Assembly (NCBI GenBank): GCA_020403265.1
Contig: JADBXZ010000051.1
Span: 1 to 64,000 of the forward strand
Direction of reading: 5' to 3'
Source of the DNA: Bacteroidota bacterium
Lineage (GTDB): Bacteria; Bacteroidota; Bacteroidia; B-17B0; Aurantibacillaceae
DNA length: 64,000 bases
A program made the translations under genes and the position numbers. Under the pieces are notes generated by a model. The model was not told the origin of the DNA and did not search any database. It was given only the letters and a program-made list of their open reading frames with translations. Shown piece after piece: positions 55,029 through 64,000 of the stretch. The first letter of the stretch is position 1. The number at the start of each line of letters is the position of its first letter.

Positions 55029-55946
55029 ATGAGAAAAAGTAGTTTCATTCTTTGTTTTTTCCTTTTGGCATTTGTGCTTGATGCCCAACAATTGCCGCAG
55101 TACACCCAATACATGCTGAATGAAATGGCCATTAATCCTGCTGTTGCAGGAAAAGATGAGTTTGCGGATGTAAGATCTAATAACCGATACCAATGGATTG
55201 GTATAACAGATGCTCCTAGAACCTATATGTTAACCTTGCATGGCCCAATTAAGGATAAAAACATGGGACTTGGAATGCATTTATATACGGATATTGTTGG
55301 ACCTACCAGAAGGACAGGACTAAATGCAAGTTATGCATACCATTTAAAGCTTAAGAAAGATTTATTTTTGTCGATGGGCTTAACAGCAGGTATTATGCAA
55401 TGGGGAATTGACGGGCATAAACTAAAGTTACATGATTCAGGAGATGAGAATTTGTTGGTTTCCTATCAAACAACTTATGTACCCGATTTTGGAACAGGCT
55501 TGTATTTTCATAAAAAAGATGTGTTTTATTTTGGGCTATCAGTTCCACAAATTTATCAAGCTCCGATTGGGCTTTATCCAAACAGTTCAAGCACCAGTAA
55601 ACTTGTAAGTCATTTTAATTTAAATGGTGCTTACAAATTTGTATTAAGTGATGATTTTAAAGTAGAACCTTCGTTTCTGCTAAAATACGCTTCACCTGCA
55701 CCACCAAAAATTGATGGAGGTATTCGTGTAATTTATCAGGAACAGATTTGGTTAGGCGGTGCTTACAGACACAACGATGCTTTTACAGCTTTGATTGGAT
55801 ACTTTTATAAAAACTATTTGATGATAGGATATTCATATGACTTTACAACTACAAATATTAAACGCTATACAACCGGCACGCACGAAATTATGCTGGGTTT
55901 AAGATTCTCGCATAAACAAGCAGCTACCTGGGAACAGCCCAAATAA
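55029..55946 (+). CDS. PorP/SprF-family type IX secretion partner protein
   Basis: Outer membrane protein of 305 residues, with signal peptide FILCFFLLAFVLDAQ. The family signature QQLPQYTQYMLNEMAINPAVAG follows directly, then alternating beta strands with HLYTDIVGPTRRTGLN and GLSVPQIYQAP up to the C-terminal LGLRFSH. SprF-like proteins are needed for secretion or attachment of their cognate SprB-like adhesin. The one-base gap to the adhesin gene shows translational linkage and supports a dedicated pair. Confidence 0.92.
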   Translation: MRKSSFILCFFLLAFVLDAQQLPQYTQYMLNEMAINPAVAGKDEFADVRSNNRYQWIGITDAPRTYMLTLHGPIKDKNMGLGMHLYTDIVGPTRRTGLNASYAYHLKLKKDLFLSMGLTAGIMQWGIDGHKLKLHDSGDENLLVSYQTTYVPDFGTGLYFHKKDVFYFGLSVPQIYQAPIGLYPNSSSTSKLVSHFNLNGAYKFVLSDDFKVEPSFLLKYASPAPPKIDGGIRVIYQEQIWLGGAYRHNDAFTALIGYFYKNYLMIGYSYDFTTTNIKRYTTGTHEIMLGLRFSHKQAATWEQPK

Positions 55947-56027
55947 ATTTAAGTTATACAAAACTTAGCTTTACTGTTGCATTATTAAACTTATTTTACT
56001 TAATTTGAGAGATTAATTATCAGAACT

Positions 56028-57512
56028 ATGTCTATTTGGAGATTAAAACCAGTGTCAGCTTTTGAGGCTGATATGAAAAAAAATGATTTAAAACGCGTAT
56101 TAACCAAATGGGGCCTAACATCATTAGGAATTGGTGCAATTATTGGTGGCGGAATTTTTACGCTTACAGGTATAGCGGCACACGATTACGCCGGACCGGC
56201 TTTAGCTTTGTCCTTTGTAATTGCGGGTATTGGTTGTTTATTTGCTTCGTTGTGTTATGCAGAATTTGCTTCTGTATTGCCAGTTGAAGGTAGTGCTTAT
56301 GCTTATGCCTACGGAACAGTTGGTGAACTTTTTGCCTGGTTCATTGGCTGGAATTTAATTTTAGAATACATGATGGGCGCCACAACTGTTGCGGTAGCTT
56401 GGAGTGGATATTTTGTTAAACTTTTGCATTTATTTCATATTGAATTTCCAATTTGGTTATGTAACGATTTGGCAACTGCCATTGAAAAATCAAAGGAAAT
56501 GGGCTTAGCTGCTCCTAGTTTTGCTTTTAACCTACCCGCCTTTATTATCACTTGGATTGTAACAGCTATTTTGGTAAAAGGAATTAAAGAAGCTGCTAAA
56601 ACTAATAATATCATTGTTGTCGTTAAAATAGCTGTTGTCCTTTTTGTAATTATTGTGGGTGCTTTTTATATCAACACCGAAAATTGGACACCTTTTATTC
56701 CTGATGAAGTACCTGCATTAGATAAAGAAGGAAATGCAACCGGAAAAATGAACTTTGGTTTTGGCGGAGTTTTAACTGCCGCTACAATTGTGTTTTTTGC
56801 ATACATTGGCTTCGATGCAGTGTCCACTCAAGCAGGTGAGGCTATTAATCCTAAAAAAGATGTTCCTTTTGCAATCGTAGCCTCTTTAATTATCTGTACA
56901 CTTTTATACATTCTGGTGTCGCTTGTATTAACCGGTATGGTTAAATATTCTGAATTAGATAAAGCTGCACCGGTTGCTTCTGCATTTTCCGGAATTGGAA
57001 TAAATTGGGCCGTTCTCATTATTACAATAGCTGCTACAGCAGGTTTAACATCTGTAATGCTAGTAATGATGCTTGGTCAAACACGTATCTTTTTAGGTAT
57101 GGCTAAAGATGGATTACTACCGAAATTTTTTAAAGCACTTCACCCTAATTTTAAAACCCCGCATAAGAGTACTATTTTAGTCGGTGGTATTATCTCCCTT
57201 GTAGCTGCATTTACACCAATTGATAAAGTTAGTGAGATGTGTAGTATGGGAACCTTGTTAGCCTTTGCTATGGTTTGTGTTGCAGTAATGATTTTAAGAT
57301 ATAAAAAACCAGAATTAGAAAGACCTTATAGAACTCCAGCGGTATATGTTATTGGTACTTTAGGAGTTGCCTTTAACTTATTTCTAATGACTCAAGTAAG
57401 ATTAGCAACTTGGAAGTTCTTTATTGTATGGGGCGCATTAGGTGTGATTGTATACTTCCTTTACAGCAGGAAAAACAGTAACCTAAACAATAAAGATGTT
57501 GAAGAACTTTAA
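56028..57512 (+). CDS. APC-family amino acid permease
   Basis: Integral membrane transporter of 494 residues, about 12 or more helices. The first helix motif IGAIIGGGIFTLTGIAA and the loop VLPVEGSAYAYAYGTVGE are typical of the cationic amino acid transporter branch of the APC superfamily (YfnA/CAT-like). Further conserved segments are FFAYIGFDAVSTQAGEAINP and MLGQTRIFLGMAKDGLLP. The likely substrate is an amino acid; which one is not determined. It is convergent with dapD, with only six bases between the stop codons. Confidence 0.9.
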   Translation: MSIWRLKPVSAFEADMKKNDLKRVLTKWGLTSLGIGAIIGGGIFTLTGIAAHDYAGPALALSFVIAGIGCLFASLCYAEFASVLPVEGSAYAYAYGTVGELFAWFIGWNLILEYMMGATTVAVAWSGYFVKLLHLFHIEFPIWLCNDLATAIEKSKEMGLAAPSFAFNLPAFIITWIVTAILVKGIKEAAKTNNIIVVVKIAVVLFVIIVGAFYINTENWTPFIPDEVPALDKEGNATGKMNFGFGGVLTAATIVFFAYIGFDAVSTQAGEAINPKKDVPFAIVASLIICTLLYILVSLVLTGMVKYSELDKAAPVASAFSGIGINWAVLIITIAATAGLTSVMLVMMLGQTRIFLGMAKDGLLPKFFKALHPNFKTPHKSTILVGGIISLVAAFTPIDKVSEMCSMGTLLAFAMVCVAVMILRYKKPELERPYRTPAVYVIGTLGVAFNLFLMTQVRLATWKFFIVWGALGVIVYFLYSRKNSNLNNKDVEEL

Positions 57513-57518
57513 ATTAGT

Positions 57519-58328
57519 TTAAACTGAAACATTATGCTCTCTTAAAGCATCATTTAAACTTGTTTTTAAATCGGTGCTTGCTTTCCGTTTACCAATTATT
57601 AGAGCGCAAGGCACTTGATACTCACCTGCGGAAAATTTTTTCGTATAACTTCCGGGAATTACTACGCTTCGCTCAGGCACATAGCCTTTTGTTTCAATAG
57701 GTTTTTCACCGGTAACATCAATAATTTTTGTGCTTTGGGTTAATACAACGTTGGCGCCTAACACTGCTTCCTTTCCTACTCTAACACCTTCCACAACAAT
57801 ACAACGGCTTCCTATAAACGCATCATCTTCAATTATCACAGGTGCAGCCTGAACAGGCTCCAACACGCCACCAATTCCAACCCCACCACTTAAATGCACA
57901 TTCTTACCAATCTGTGCACAACTTCCTACAGTTGCCCAAGCATCAACCATACTACCACTATCAACATAAGCCCCTATATTTATAAAACCAGGCATACAAA
58001 TTACACCCTTATTCACAAAACTCCCATAACGAATGATAGAGCCCGGAACAGTTCTAATGCCTGCTGCTTCCATTCCGGTTTTTAATGGAATTTTATCATA
58101 GTATTGTTCCGGTCCTTCTTGCATGATTTTCATTGGCATTGTAGGAAAATAAAGGATTACAGCTTTTTTTACCCAATCATTTACTTGCCAGCTGCCATCT
58201 TGCTTTGGTTCCGCTACCCTAATTAAACCTTTATCTAAGCTTTCAATCACATCATGTATTACCTTTACGTTCGATGCGTCTTTTAGTAGCTCTCTATCGT
58301 TCCAAATTTGTTCAATTAAGTGTTGCAT
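57519..58328 (-). CDS. dapD: Tetrahydrodipicolinate N-succinyltransferase
   Basis: Succinyl-CoA-dependent enzyme of the lysine/meso-diaminopimelate pathway (269 aa, standard length). The N-terminal helical domain (LIEQIWNDRELL) is followed by a left-handed beta-helix of hexapeptide repeats: GSIIRYGSFVNKGVICMPG, VDAWATVGSCAQIGKNVHLS, DDAFIGSRCIVVEGVRVG. The substrate-binding motif GGVLEPVQAAP is present. It is divergent from the SpoIIE phosphatase gene by about 55 bases. Confidence 0.96.
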   Translation of the reverse strand: MQHLIEQIWNDRELLKDASNVKVIHDVIESLDKGLIRVAEPKQDGSWQVNDWVKKAVILYFPTMPMKIMQEGPEQYYDKIPLKTGMEAAGIRTVPGSIIRYGSFVNKGVICMPGFINIGAYVDSGSMVDAWATVGSCAQIGKNVHLSGGVGIGGVLEPVQAAPVIIEDDAFIGSRCIVVEGVRVGKEAVLGANVVLTQSTKIIDVTGEKPIETKGYVPERSVVIPGSYTKKFSAGEYQVPCALIIGKRKASTDLKTSLNDALREHNVSV

Positions 58329-58385
58329 AGCCTTTTTTTTGCAAAACTACTAAATAATAATTTATCAACTAAATAAGTTTAGTTG

Positions 58386-61300
58386 ATGCAACTTTTACTT
58401 ATCTTTAATCTTATCAAAAAAATCAAAATATTACTTCTATTTGGTTTAGTGGCAAACTACCTGCTGGCTCAAAACATAATTGACTTAAACTTTAAAAATA
58501 TTGAGCCGGAAGCCATTGGTGTAAAAGCAATATATAGAGGGCTTTATAGTAAAAAACACAATTTCATGTGGTTAAGTACTAATGAAGGCTTAGGAATTTA
58601 TAATGGGTATTATTACCGTAAAATGATCAACCCCAACGACAGTAATGATAAACCGCTATCCAAACGTATTCTTACACTTTATGAAGATAAAGATGGGTTT
58701 TTATGGATTGGTTACCAGGATTCAATTGGTTTTACCGGTTTTGATTACGAAACGAAACACTTTACCCATTTTAAACCAGACAAATCCAATAAAGATGTTT
58801 TTGCTAAAGAGTTTATCCCCTCTCAATTCTATCAGGACCTTGAAAATCGAATTTGGATTGCAACCTGGGGCGGAGGCCTGCTTCAATATAATAAAATCAC
58901 TAAAAAATTTAAATGTTATAATACCGAGACTAAATTTACCAATAACGCAAAAATTGTTTGTGCCACGGTAAGAACAATTTTTGAACTTGAAAAAAACAAG
59001 TTTTTAATTTGCTTTTTTCAAGAACGACCTGCTGCCTACCCGAGTATTTTAGATTTAGATAAAAATACTTTAACAGAATTTCCCATTGAAAACTATGCTA
59101 AAAATTTAAGCCCACTTGGATTAGCTCAATTAAAAAGTTTTTCAACCATTATTCATAAAACTTTTTACGATCAACAAGACCAAAAAATTTGGTTTGGAGG
59201 TTACAGTTGTGTCTTCTATATCGATTTAAAAAATAAGCAAAGTAAAAGAGTTTCACCTCGAACATTTAAGCAAGAAGATGACATTAATCTGGATAATGTA
59301 TCAGATTTTATTAAATGCCGAGACGGTAATATCTGGGCAAGCACTACAAATAGTGGGATAATGATCATTAATCCTGTTACACTAAGAGCGAAATATCACA
59401 AGCAAGATGGGAATTGTGCAACATGTGTGGGTGATAATGCAATTCGAAATTTTACATGCGATAAAAACGATAACATTTGGGTATTTAATGTTTCCAATAA
59501 AATAAGTGTTAACACACCATTCGCTCAAGAAATAAAGGTTAAAAAATGGAGCGAATTAAATTTAGATTACTTAAACGCATCGCACCAAGCTGTACCCGTT
59601 TCTCAAATGCTGGCTCATTCAACACACAAAATTTACCTGGGCAGTTCAAAAGGACTTAGTGTTTATGATTATCAAAATGATTCGTTACTTAAGACAATTA
59701 CCTTTGGAAAAACTTCATACGAAAACAGCATTCAAACCTTCAAATTTGGCAAAAACAATACGGTTGAATTTGCAAGAAATAACCCTAAAAAAAACTATAG
59801 TCATTTTGCAATTCATAATCTAAATACAGACAAAACCACCAATGAAAAAACATTACAGCACATTTATAGTGTTAATTTTTTAAATGATTCAGTTTCAGGA
59901 ACCTATGCCTTCTCAAAGTACTATACAGATTTATTCAAATACAATTATTTCAAAAACACATTTGATACTTTTTTTGTTTTCCCTCCAGAAAAAGCCCCGG
60001 AACCCAGCTATGGATTGAAAATAAACGATAATAAATTTTTATTCTACACCGATAAAAAAGGCTTTACACTTCTTGATTCAAAATTAAAAAAAGTCACCAC
60101 CTTTAAACCAAACAAAGGAGATAAGTTTTTTCCTGACAGCATTCTTACTAGTTATTATTTCAACAACAAAAGTAGTTTATGGATAGGAACTAAAAATGGC
60201 TTATATGAATTCAATACCAACACAGAAACCTTCGTCGATCATTCGATTTACCTTAATATTAAAAACAACATTATATATAATGTTTTCGAAGATCCGTCCG
60301 GCGTTGTGTGGTTCACCACATCTAATGATTTATTTAGATACGAACCGCGTAAAAAACAGTTTACGGTATTTAATAAAAATATAGATGCTACAAACTTTGT
60401 CTTTAATATAGTAGACTTTAAACTAACTGTTGCAAGTGATGGAGATTATTTATTTTTACCGAGTAAAAAAGGATTAATGTATTTTAATACTAAAAGCCTT
60501 AAATTACCATCGGATACACCCCTTATTTCCGTTTTTGAATTATCAGTTAATGACAAATTACGTTCTATACCTATAAATGAAATTGATTTGAAGTATAATG
60601 AAAACAATCTTTCAATCAAATTAATAACTAACGAACTATACCGTTCGGCTCAGGGAACATTTAGCTATTCATTACTGGGCTTGGATGACAAAGTCAAACC
60701 ATTAAAAATAAACGAAATTGAACTTCAGAACCTACCGCCGGGCAGATATGAACTGAACATCTTCTATAAAAATTCGTTTGGTTATTTTGCTCAAAAATTA
60801 ACTTATGTAATTAACGTAAATGCACCATTTTGGAAAAGATGGTGGTTCCTTTTAATTATCGCTATTTTGATTATTGCATTAATACTTTATGGCGTTAAAC
60901 AGCGTGAAAAAAACTTATTAAAAAAACAACAGCAATTGGAAAATATTGTAAGTGAAAGAACACAAGAACTTGTTATTAAAACAAAGGAAATAACACTTCA
61001 AAAGCACGTGATTGAAGAAAAACAAAAAGAAATAGTTGACTCAATTATTTATGCCAGAAGAATACAGAATGCTTTATTAGCCAGCAAAACTTTGTTAAAC
61101 AAACACTTAAAAAACTATTTCATTTATTTTAATCCTAAAGAATTGGTAAGTGGTGATTTTTACTGGGCTACTGCGTTAAATAATAAATTTTATTTCATGA
61201 TTGGAGATAGTACCGGACATGGTGTTCCGGGTGCATTTATGAGTTTGTTAAATATCAACTTTTTAAATGAAGCGATTAATGAAAAAGGAATTGAAAAGAC

Positions 61301-61781
61301 AAATGAAATATTAAACTATGTTAGAAATAAATTAATTCTCAGTTTAGCAGAAGACGGAAGTCAAGACGGTGGAAAAGATGGAATGGATTGTAGTTTATTA
61401 TGTTTTGACTTCGAAAAAATGGTACTTGAATTTAGCTGTGCAAATAACCCTATCATCCTTATTAGCAAAGGACAATTAACCGAATTTAACGCAGACAGAA
61501 TGCCGGTTGGTAAATCGCCTAAGGATAATATTCCTTTTTCATGCAACAGTATAAACTTAAACCCGGGAGATATAATTTATGCATTAACAGACGGTTTTGC
61601 TGACCAGTTTGGAGGACCTACCGGAAAAAAAATGAAACACAAGAATTTAAGGAATCACCTCCAAAAAATAAGCCATGAAACTTTAACCGAGCAACAAGAA
61701 TTATTGAAAACTGAATTTAACAGGTGGAAAGGAAATTTGGAGCAAATTGACGACGTTTGTATTATTGGAATTAAGGTTTAG
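58386..61781 (+). CDS. Two-component-type propeller sensor fused to SpoIIE phosphatase
   Basis: Membrane sensor of 1131 residues. After the signal peptide (LLLFGLVANYLLAQ), two-component-regulator propeller repeats fill about 35-720 (LYEDKDGFLWIGYQD, FYQDLENRIWIATWGGGLLQ, VFEDPSGVVWFTTSND). A Y_Y_Y-like domain at about 745-805 (LPPGRYELNIFYKN) precedes a membrane helix at about 815-836 (WWFLLIIAILIIALILYG), a coiled coil and the SpoIIE domain with SGDFYWA, DSTGHGVPGAFMS, DGMDCSLL and DGFADQFGGPTGKK. Most proteins with this sensor end in a histidine kinase; here the output is a phosphatase. ATG 58386 is chosen over TTG 58383. Confidence 0.87.
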   Translation: MQLLLIFNLIKKIKILLLFGLVANYLLAQNIIDLNFKNIEPEAIGVKAIYRGLYSKKHNFMWLSTNEGLGIYNGYYYRKMINPNDSNDKPLSKRILTLYEDKDGFLWIGYQDSIGFTGFDYETKHFTHFKPDKSNKDVFAKEFIPSQFYQDLENRIWIATWGGGLLQYNKITKKFKCYNTETKFTNNAKIVCATVRTIFELEKNKFLICFFQERPAAYPSILDLDKNTLTEFPIENYAKNLSPLGLAQLKSFSTIIHKTFYDQQDQKIWFGGYSCVFYIDLKNKQSKRVSPRTFKQEDDINLDNVSDFIKCRDGNIWASTTNSGIMIINPVTLRAKYHKQDGNCATCVGDNAIRNFTCDKNDNIWVFNVSNKISVNTPFAQEIKVKKWSELNLDYLNASHQAVPVSQMLAHSTHKIYLGSSKGLSVYDYQNDSLLKTITFGKTSYENSIQTFKFGKNNTVEFARNNPKKNYSHFAIHNLNTDKTTNEKTLQHIYSVNFLNDSVSGTYAFSKYYTDLFKYNYFKNTFDTFFVFPPEKAPEPSYGLKINDNKFLFYTDKKGFTLLDSKLKKVTTFKPNKGDKFFPDSILTSYYFNNKSSLWIGTKNGLYEFNTNTETFVDHSIYLNIKNNIIYNVFEDPSGVVWFTTSNDLFRYEPRKKQFTVFNKNIDATNFVFNIVDFKLTVASDGDYLFLPSKKGLMYFNTKSLKLPSDTPLISVFELSVNDKLRSIPINEIDLKYNENNLSIKLITNELYRSAQGTFSYSLLGLDDKVKPLKINEIELQNLPPGRYELNIFYKNSFGYFAQKLTYVINVNAPFWKRWWFLLIIAILIIALILYGVKQREKNLLKKQQQLENIVSERTQELVIKTKEITLQKHVIEEKQKEIVDSIIYARRIQNALLASKTLLNKHLKNYFIYFNPKELVSGDFYWATALNNKFYFMIGDSTGHGVPGAFMSLLNINFLNEAINEKGIEKTNEILNYVRNKLILSLAEDGSQDGGKDGMDCSLLCFDFEKMVLEFSCANNPIILISKGQLTEFNADRMPVGKSPKDNIPFSCNSINLNPGDIIYALTDGFADQFGGPTGKKMKHKNLRNHLQKISHETLTEQQELLKTEFNRWKGNLEQIDDVCIIGIKV

Positions 61782-61829
61782 ACAATTTTAAAGCCTATTT
61801 TTTTATTTTTTTCTTTATAAAAATAGTTG

Positions 61830-61837
61830 TATATTTG
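61830..61837 (+). promoter_or_regulatory. -7 box of the tRNA-Arg gene
   Basis: TATATTTG, a perfect TAnnTTTG match, ends 12 bases before the tRNA. No TTG at the usual -33 spacing is visible. Confidence 0.65.
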
Positions 61838-61849
61838 TAGCCCAAAAAT

Positions 61850-61923
61850 GGCTTCGTAGCTCAACTGAATAGAGCACTTGACTACGGATCAAGAGGTTAG
61901 GGGTTTGAATCCCTTCGAGGTCA
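61850..61923 (+). tRNA. tRNA-Arg (anticodon ACG)
   Basis: Cloverleaf read by eye: acceptor GGCTTCG/CGAGGTC, D-arm GCTC/GAGC, anticodon stem CTTGA/TCAAG with the loop CTACGGA giving ACG, and T-arm AGGGG/CCCTT with loop TTTGAAT. Discriminator A. The 3' CCA is not encoded. The ACG anticodon (A34 usually edited to inosine by TadA) reads CGU, CGC and CGA. Confidence 0.95.
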
Positions 61924-61925
61924 CA

Positions 61926-61957
61926 AAAAAATCCTGAAACAAGTTTCAGGATTTTTT
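61926..61957. terminator. Terminator after tRNA-Arg
   Basis: A 14-bp stem, AAAAAATCCTGAAA (61926-61939) / TTTCAGGATTTTTT (61944-61957), with a 4-base loop. It is flanked by A and T runs, so it can serve both the tRNA and the convergent surface-protein gene. Confidence 0.92.
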
Positions 61958-61977
61958 ATTTAAGCTAAATAAATATT

Positions 61978-64000
61978 TTAATCTACAATAACCAATCGTT
62001 TTGTTTCTCTTTTCAAGTCAACTATACCTTCTATTAAATAAACACCGGGAGACATACCCTTCAGGGAAACTATCGAATTATTAGCGTCTAAAGTCTGCTC
62101 ATAAACTTTCTTCCCTATAGAATTATAAATTCGCAATTCTACTAAAGACGAAGATGTGCTGATACTGAATTCTCCGTTCGAAGGATTCGGATAAACAATA
62201 AAGTGTGACGCTTGATTTAAGGTTTTAGAATCTATATCTGTACATGGAGATACAGATTGAGAAATTATTGCACTTGCAGAACAATTCAAAGTATTAGTTC
62301 CTGTAACTGTATAATTTGTTGTTACAGTTGGACTAATAACAATAATGACTGTATTGGCACTTGTATTCCAAGTATAAGTTGATGCTCCGCTAGCAGTTAA
62401 AGTTGCGCTGTATCCGGCACATACATAGTCTGTATTGCTGCTTACTGCATTAATAATTGGCACTGGATTAACAGTAACGTTCGACACTACCGGAGTTCCA
62501 ACACAACCGGCATTTGAACCTGTAACGGTGTAAGTGCTATTTGCCGTAGGACTCACCACAGCAGAACCTCCACTGTAAGTGTAATTTGAAGCGCCACTTG
62601 GTGTGATTGTAAATGAATTACCTGAGCATATAGCACCGCTATTAACGGTAATAGTTGGTATTGCATTAACAGTTACAATATTAACTGCAGAACTAACACA
62701 ACCTACAGTATTGGTGCCGGTTACGGTATAAGTAGTATTGACTGTTGGCGTAACTGAAATTGAATTAGTATTAGCACCTGTACTCCATGTATAAGTAGAT
62801 GCACCAGTAACATTAAGTGTTGTGCTTCCACCAGCACAAATAGACAATGTTCCAGAAGTTACGTTCAATGTTGGACTTGGTAAAACGTTTATCGTTTGAG
62901 ATAAAGAAGATGTTACACAATTAGTACCGTTTGAAATGCTTACATTGTAATTACCATTAGTTGATGGTGCAAAGGTATTTGAAGTAGCACTTGGAATTAA
63001 TGTTGATCCGTTATACCATTGATAGACAGCACCTGAAACCTGATTAACGGAAATTGTAGAAGAATTCGGACAATTAGTTGTACCTCCACTTACACTTAAA
63101 GAACTTGATAATGGAATGGTGCAACCCGGAATACCCCAAATACTCAAAGTACTACTAATTTCATTGGCAGCAATAACAAGGTGCATTCCATTTGGACTTT
63201 GTGATTGAGGTATAAAAATGATCCCCTCTGCACCTCTATCTGGTCCGTTAGACAAAACATTTCTATTATTAACATAAGTTACAAATACAGGCGCTAATGG
63301 ATTAGACACATCATATACCATAACACCGCCAATTCGCTCAAGAGCTATAAATGCATAAGTATTTCCATTAATACTACCAATGGCTACCCCTTCAGGTTCC
63401 GGTCCTTTATCATCACTTCTATCTTTAGCAGCTGCACCGGTATTACTTGCATTAAACATTACAGAAAAACTTGTATTAGCCGTAATACGCTCAAAATCAT
63501 CTTTACTATCGTACACCATTACACCCGTATTAGCGTTCCATATAGAAAAAGAACGCGAACCAAAACAAAAAACAGAATCAATATCACCATCATTGTCCGT
63601 ATCTCCATTTTTATTTGTGCAAACTAATCTACCTAACACATTGTTATTTTTCAAATCAGCTTGATTAGGAAATTTTGTTGGATCTAAACTTAAGGTGGCG
63701 AAGCGTCCCTCTTCATTCATTCCGCTGTATGCACGGGCATCACCTTCGTTGGCAATTATATAATAATTAACGCCTCCAACTGTATAACTTGCAATAGCAT
63801 CAGGCAAGAAGAAACCCTTTACAGGGAAATTGCTCAAGTTAATACCTTTGGTTAAATTCGAAACATCCATACCATTATTGAGCAGAGAAGCATCTTTTGT
63901 TCCAAGCGCTTTAATTGAAGTAATAGTATTTGTCAATAAATTAATTTCAACTACAGCATTATTTTCTTGTAACGTTACCCAGGCTTTTGAGTCATCTTTA
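61978..64000 (-). CDS. Choice-of-anchor I domain T9SS type A protein, 5' end outside window
   Basis: Partial gene: the frame stays open past the TTG at 63936 to the window edge and translates as KAWVTLQENNAVVEINLL, the normal continuation of the domain. A choice-of-anchor I (alkaline-phosphatase/phytase-like propeller) region is visible as FFLPDAIASYTVGG, IIANEGDARAY and DKGPEPEGVAIGSI. Four or five Ig-like modules with VTPTVNTTYTVTGTN-type repeats follow. The type A sorting domain is VYPNPSNGEFSISTS and SPGVYLIEGIVDLKRETKRL. It is secreted by the T9SS; enzymatic activity is unproven. Confidence 0.85.
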   Translation of the reverse strand, partial: KDDSKAWVTLQENNAVVEINLLTNTITSIKALGTKDASLLNNGMDVSNLTKGINLSNFPVKGFFLPDAIASYTVGGVNYYIIANEGDARAYSGMNEEGRFATLSLDPTKFPNQADLKNNNVLGRLVCTNKNGDTDNDGDIDSVFCFGSRSFSIWNANTGVMVYDSKDDFERITANTSFSVMFNASNTGAAAKDRSDDKGPEPEGVAIGSINGNTYAFIALERIGGVMVYDVSNPLAPVFVTYVNNRNVLSNGPDRGAEGIIFIPQSQSPNGMHLVIAANEISSTLSIWGIPGCTIPLSSSLSVSGGTTNCPNSSTISVNQVSGAVYQWYNGSTLIPSATSNTFAPSTNGNYNVSISNGTNCVTSSLSQTINVLPSPTLNVTSGTLSICAGGSTTLNVTGASTYTWSTGANTNSISVTPTVNTTYTVTGTNTVGCVSSAVNIVTVNAIPTITVNSGAICSGNSFTITPSGASNYTYSGGSAVVSPTANSTYTVTGSNAGCVGTPVVSNVTVNPVPIINAVSSNTDYVCAGYSATLTASGASTYTWNTSANTVIIVISPTVTTNYTVTGTNTLNCSASAIISQSVSPCTDIDSKTLNQASHFIVYPNPSNGEFSISTSSSLVELRIYNSIGKKVYEQTLDANNSIVSLKGMSPGVYLIEGIVDLKRETKRLVIVD

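Overview
The window looks like chromosomal DNA of a Bacteroidota bacterium, probably a free-living gliding or surface-active member near Flavobacteriales or Sphingobacteriales. The genus cannot be named from this sequence alone. The evidence is low GC, at least nine proteins with type IX secretion (T9SS) C-terminal sorting domains of type A or type B, a 2850-residue SprB-like repeat adhesin followed by a PorP/SprF-family protein, a short (287 aa) primary sigma factor of the Bacteroidota type, several TTG-N19/20-TAnnTTTG promoters, and a lack of obvious Shine-Dalgarno sequences.

Layout. 1-2.2 kb: one arm of a dispersed repeat, then a TPR/SpoIIE-type phosphatase. 2.3-13 kb: mostly housekeeping genes (anmK, acyl-CoA dehydrogenase, sucC, tcdA, a thioredoxin-reductase-like ferredoxin reductase) plus a type B T9SS protein and two small envelope proteins. 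13-24 kb: secreted proteins (YCF48/PKD protein, DUF5916 barrel, two tandem paralogous type A T9SS proteins) interleaved with fmt, an HU gene and the primary sigma factor. 25-29.6 kb: a large coiled-coil protein, zapA and rny, a likely cell-division and RNA-decay cluster. 29.6-33.5 kb: an accessory island that starts at the stop codon of rny. It holds a dispersed repeat, a dead AHSA1-like gene, a dead transposase, a secreted MORN-repeat protein, a small Trypco2-like protein and an XRE regulator with two matching palindromic operators. 33.5-38.4 kb: three T9SS proteins that share nearly the same sorting cassette, the last one a subtilisin-like protease with a probable indel at its start. 38.5 kb: a 112-bp extended hairpin. 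38.8-46.4 kb: a second TPR/SpoIIE phosphatase, a tandem cold-shock-like protein, a TonB-dependent-type outer-membrane protein, lipB, a phosphoglucose/phosphomannose isomerase and a Nudix hydrolase. 46.5-56 kb: the SprB-like adhesin and its SprF-like partner. 56-64 kb: an amino acid permease, dapD, a third SpoIIE phosphatase with a two-component-type propeller sensor, tRNA-Arg(ACG), and the 3' part of a choice-of-anchor protein running off the window.

How it fits together. Much of the window encodes cell-surface and secreted proteins delivered by the T9SS, whose core machinery is not in this window. Three membrane sensors share one C-terminal PP2C/SpoIIE output domain, which suggests parallel partner-switching pathways. 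The most distinctive material is the 29.6-33.5 kb island and the duplicated sorting cassettes. No CRISPR array, complete insertion sequence, prophage or biosynthetic cluster was seen.
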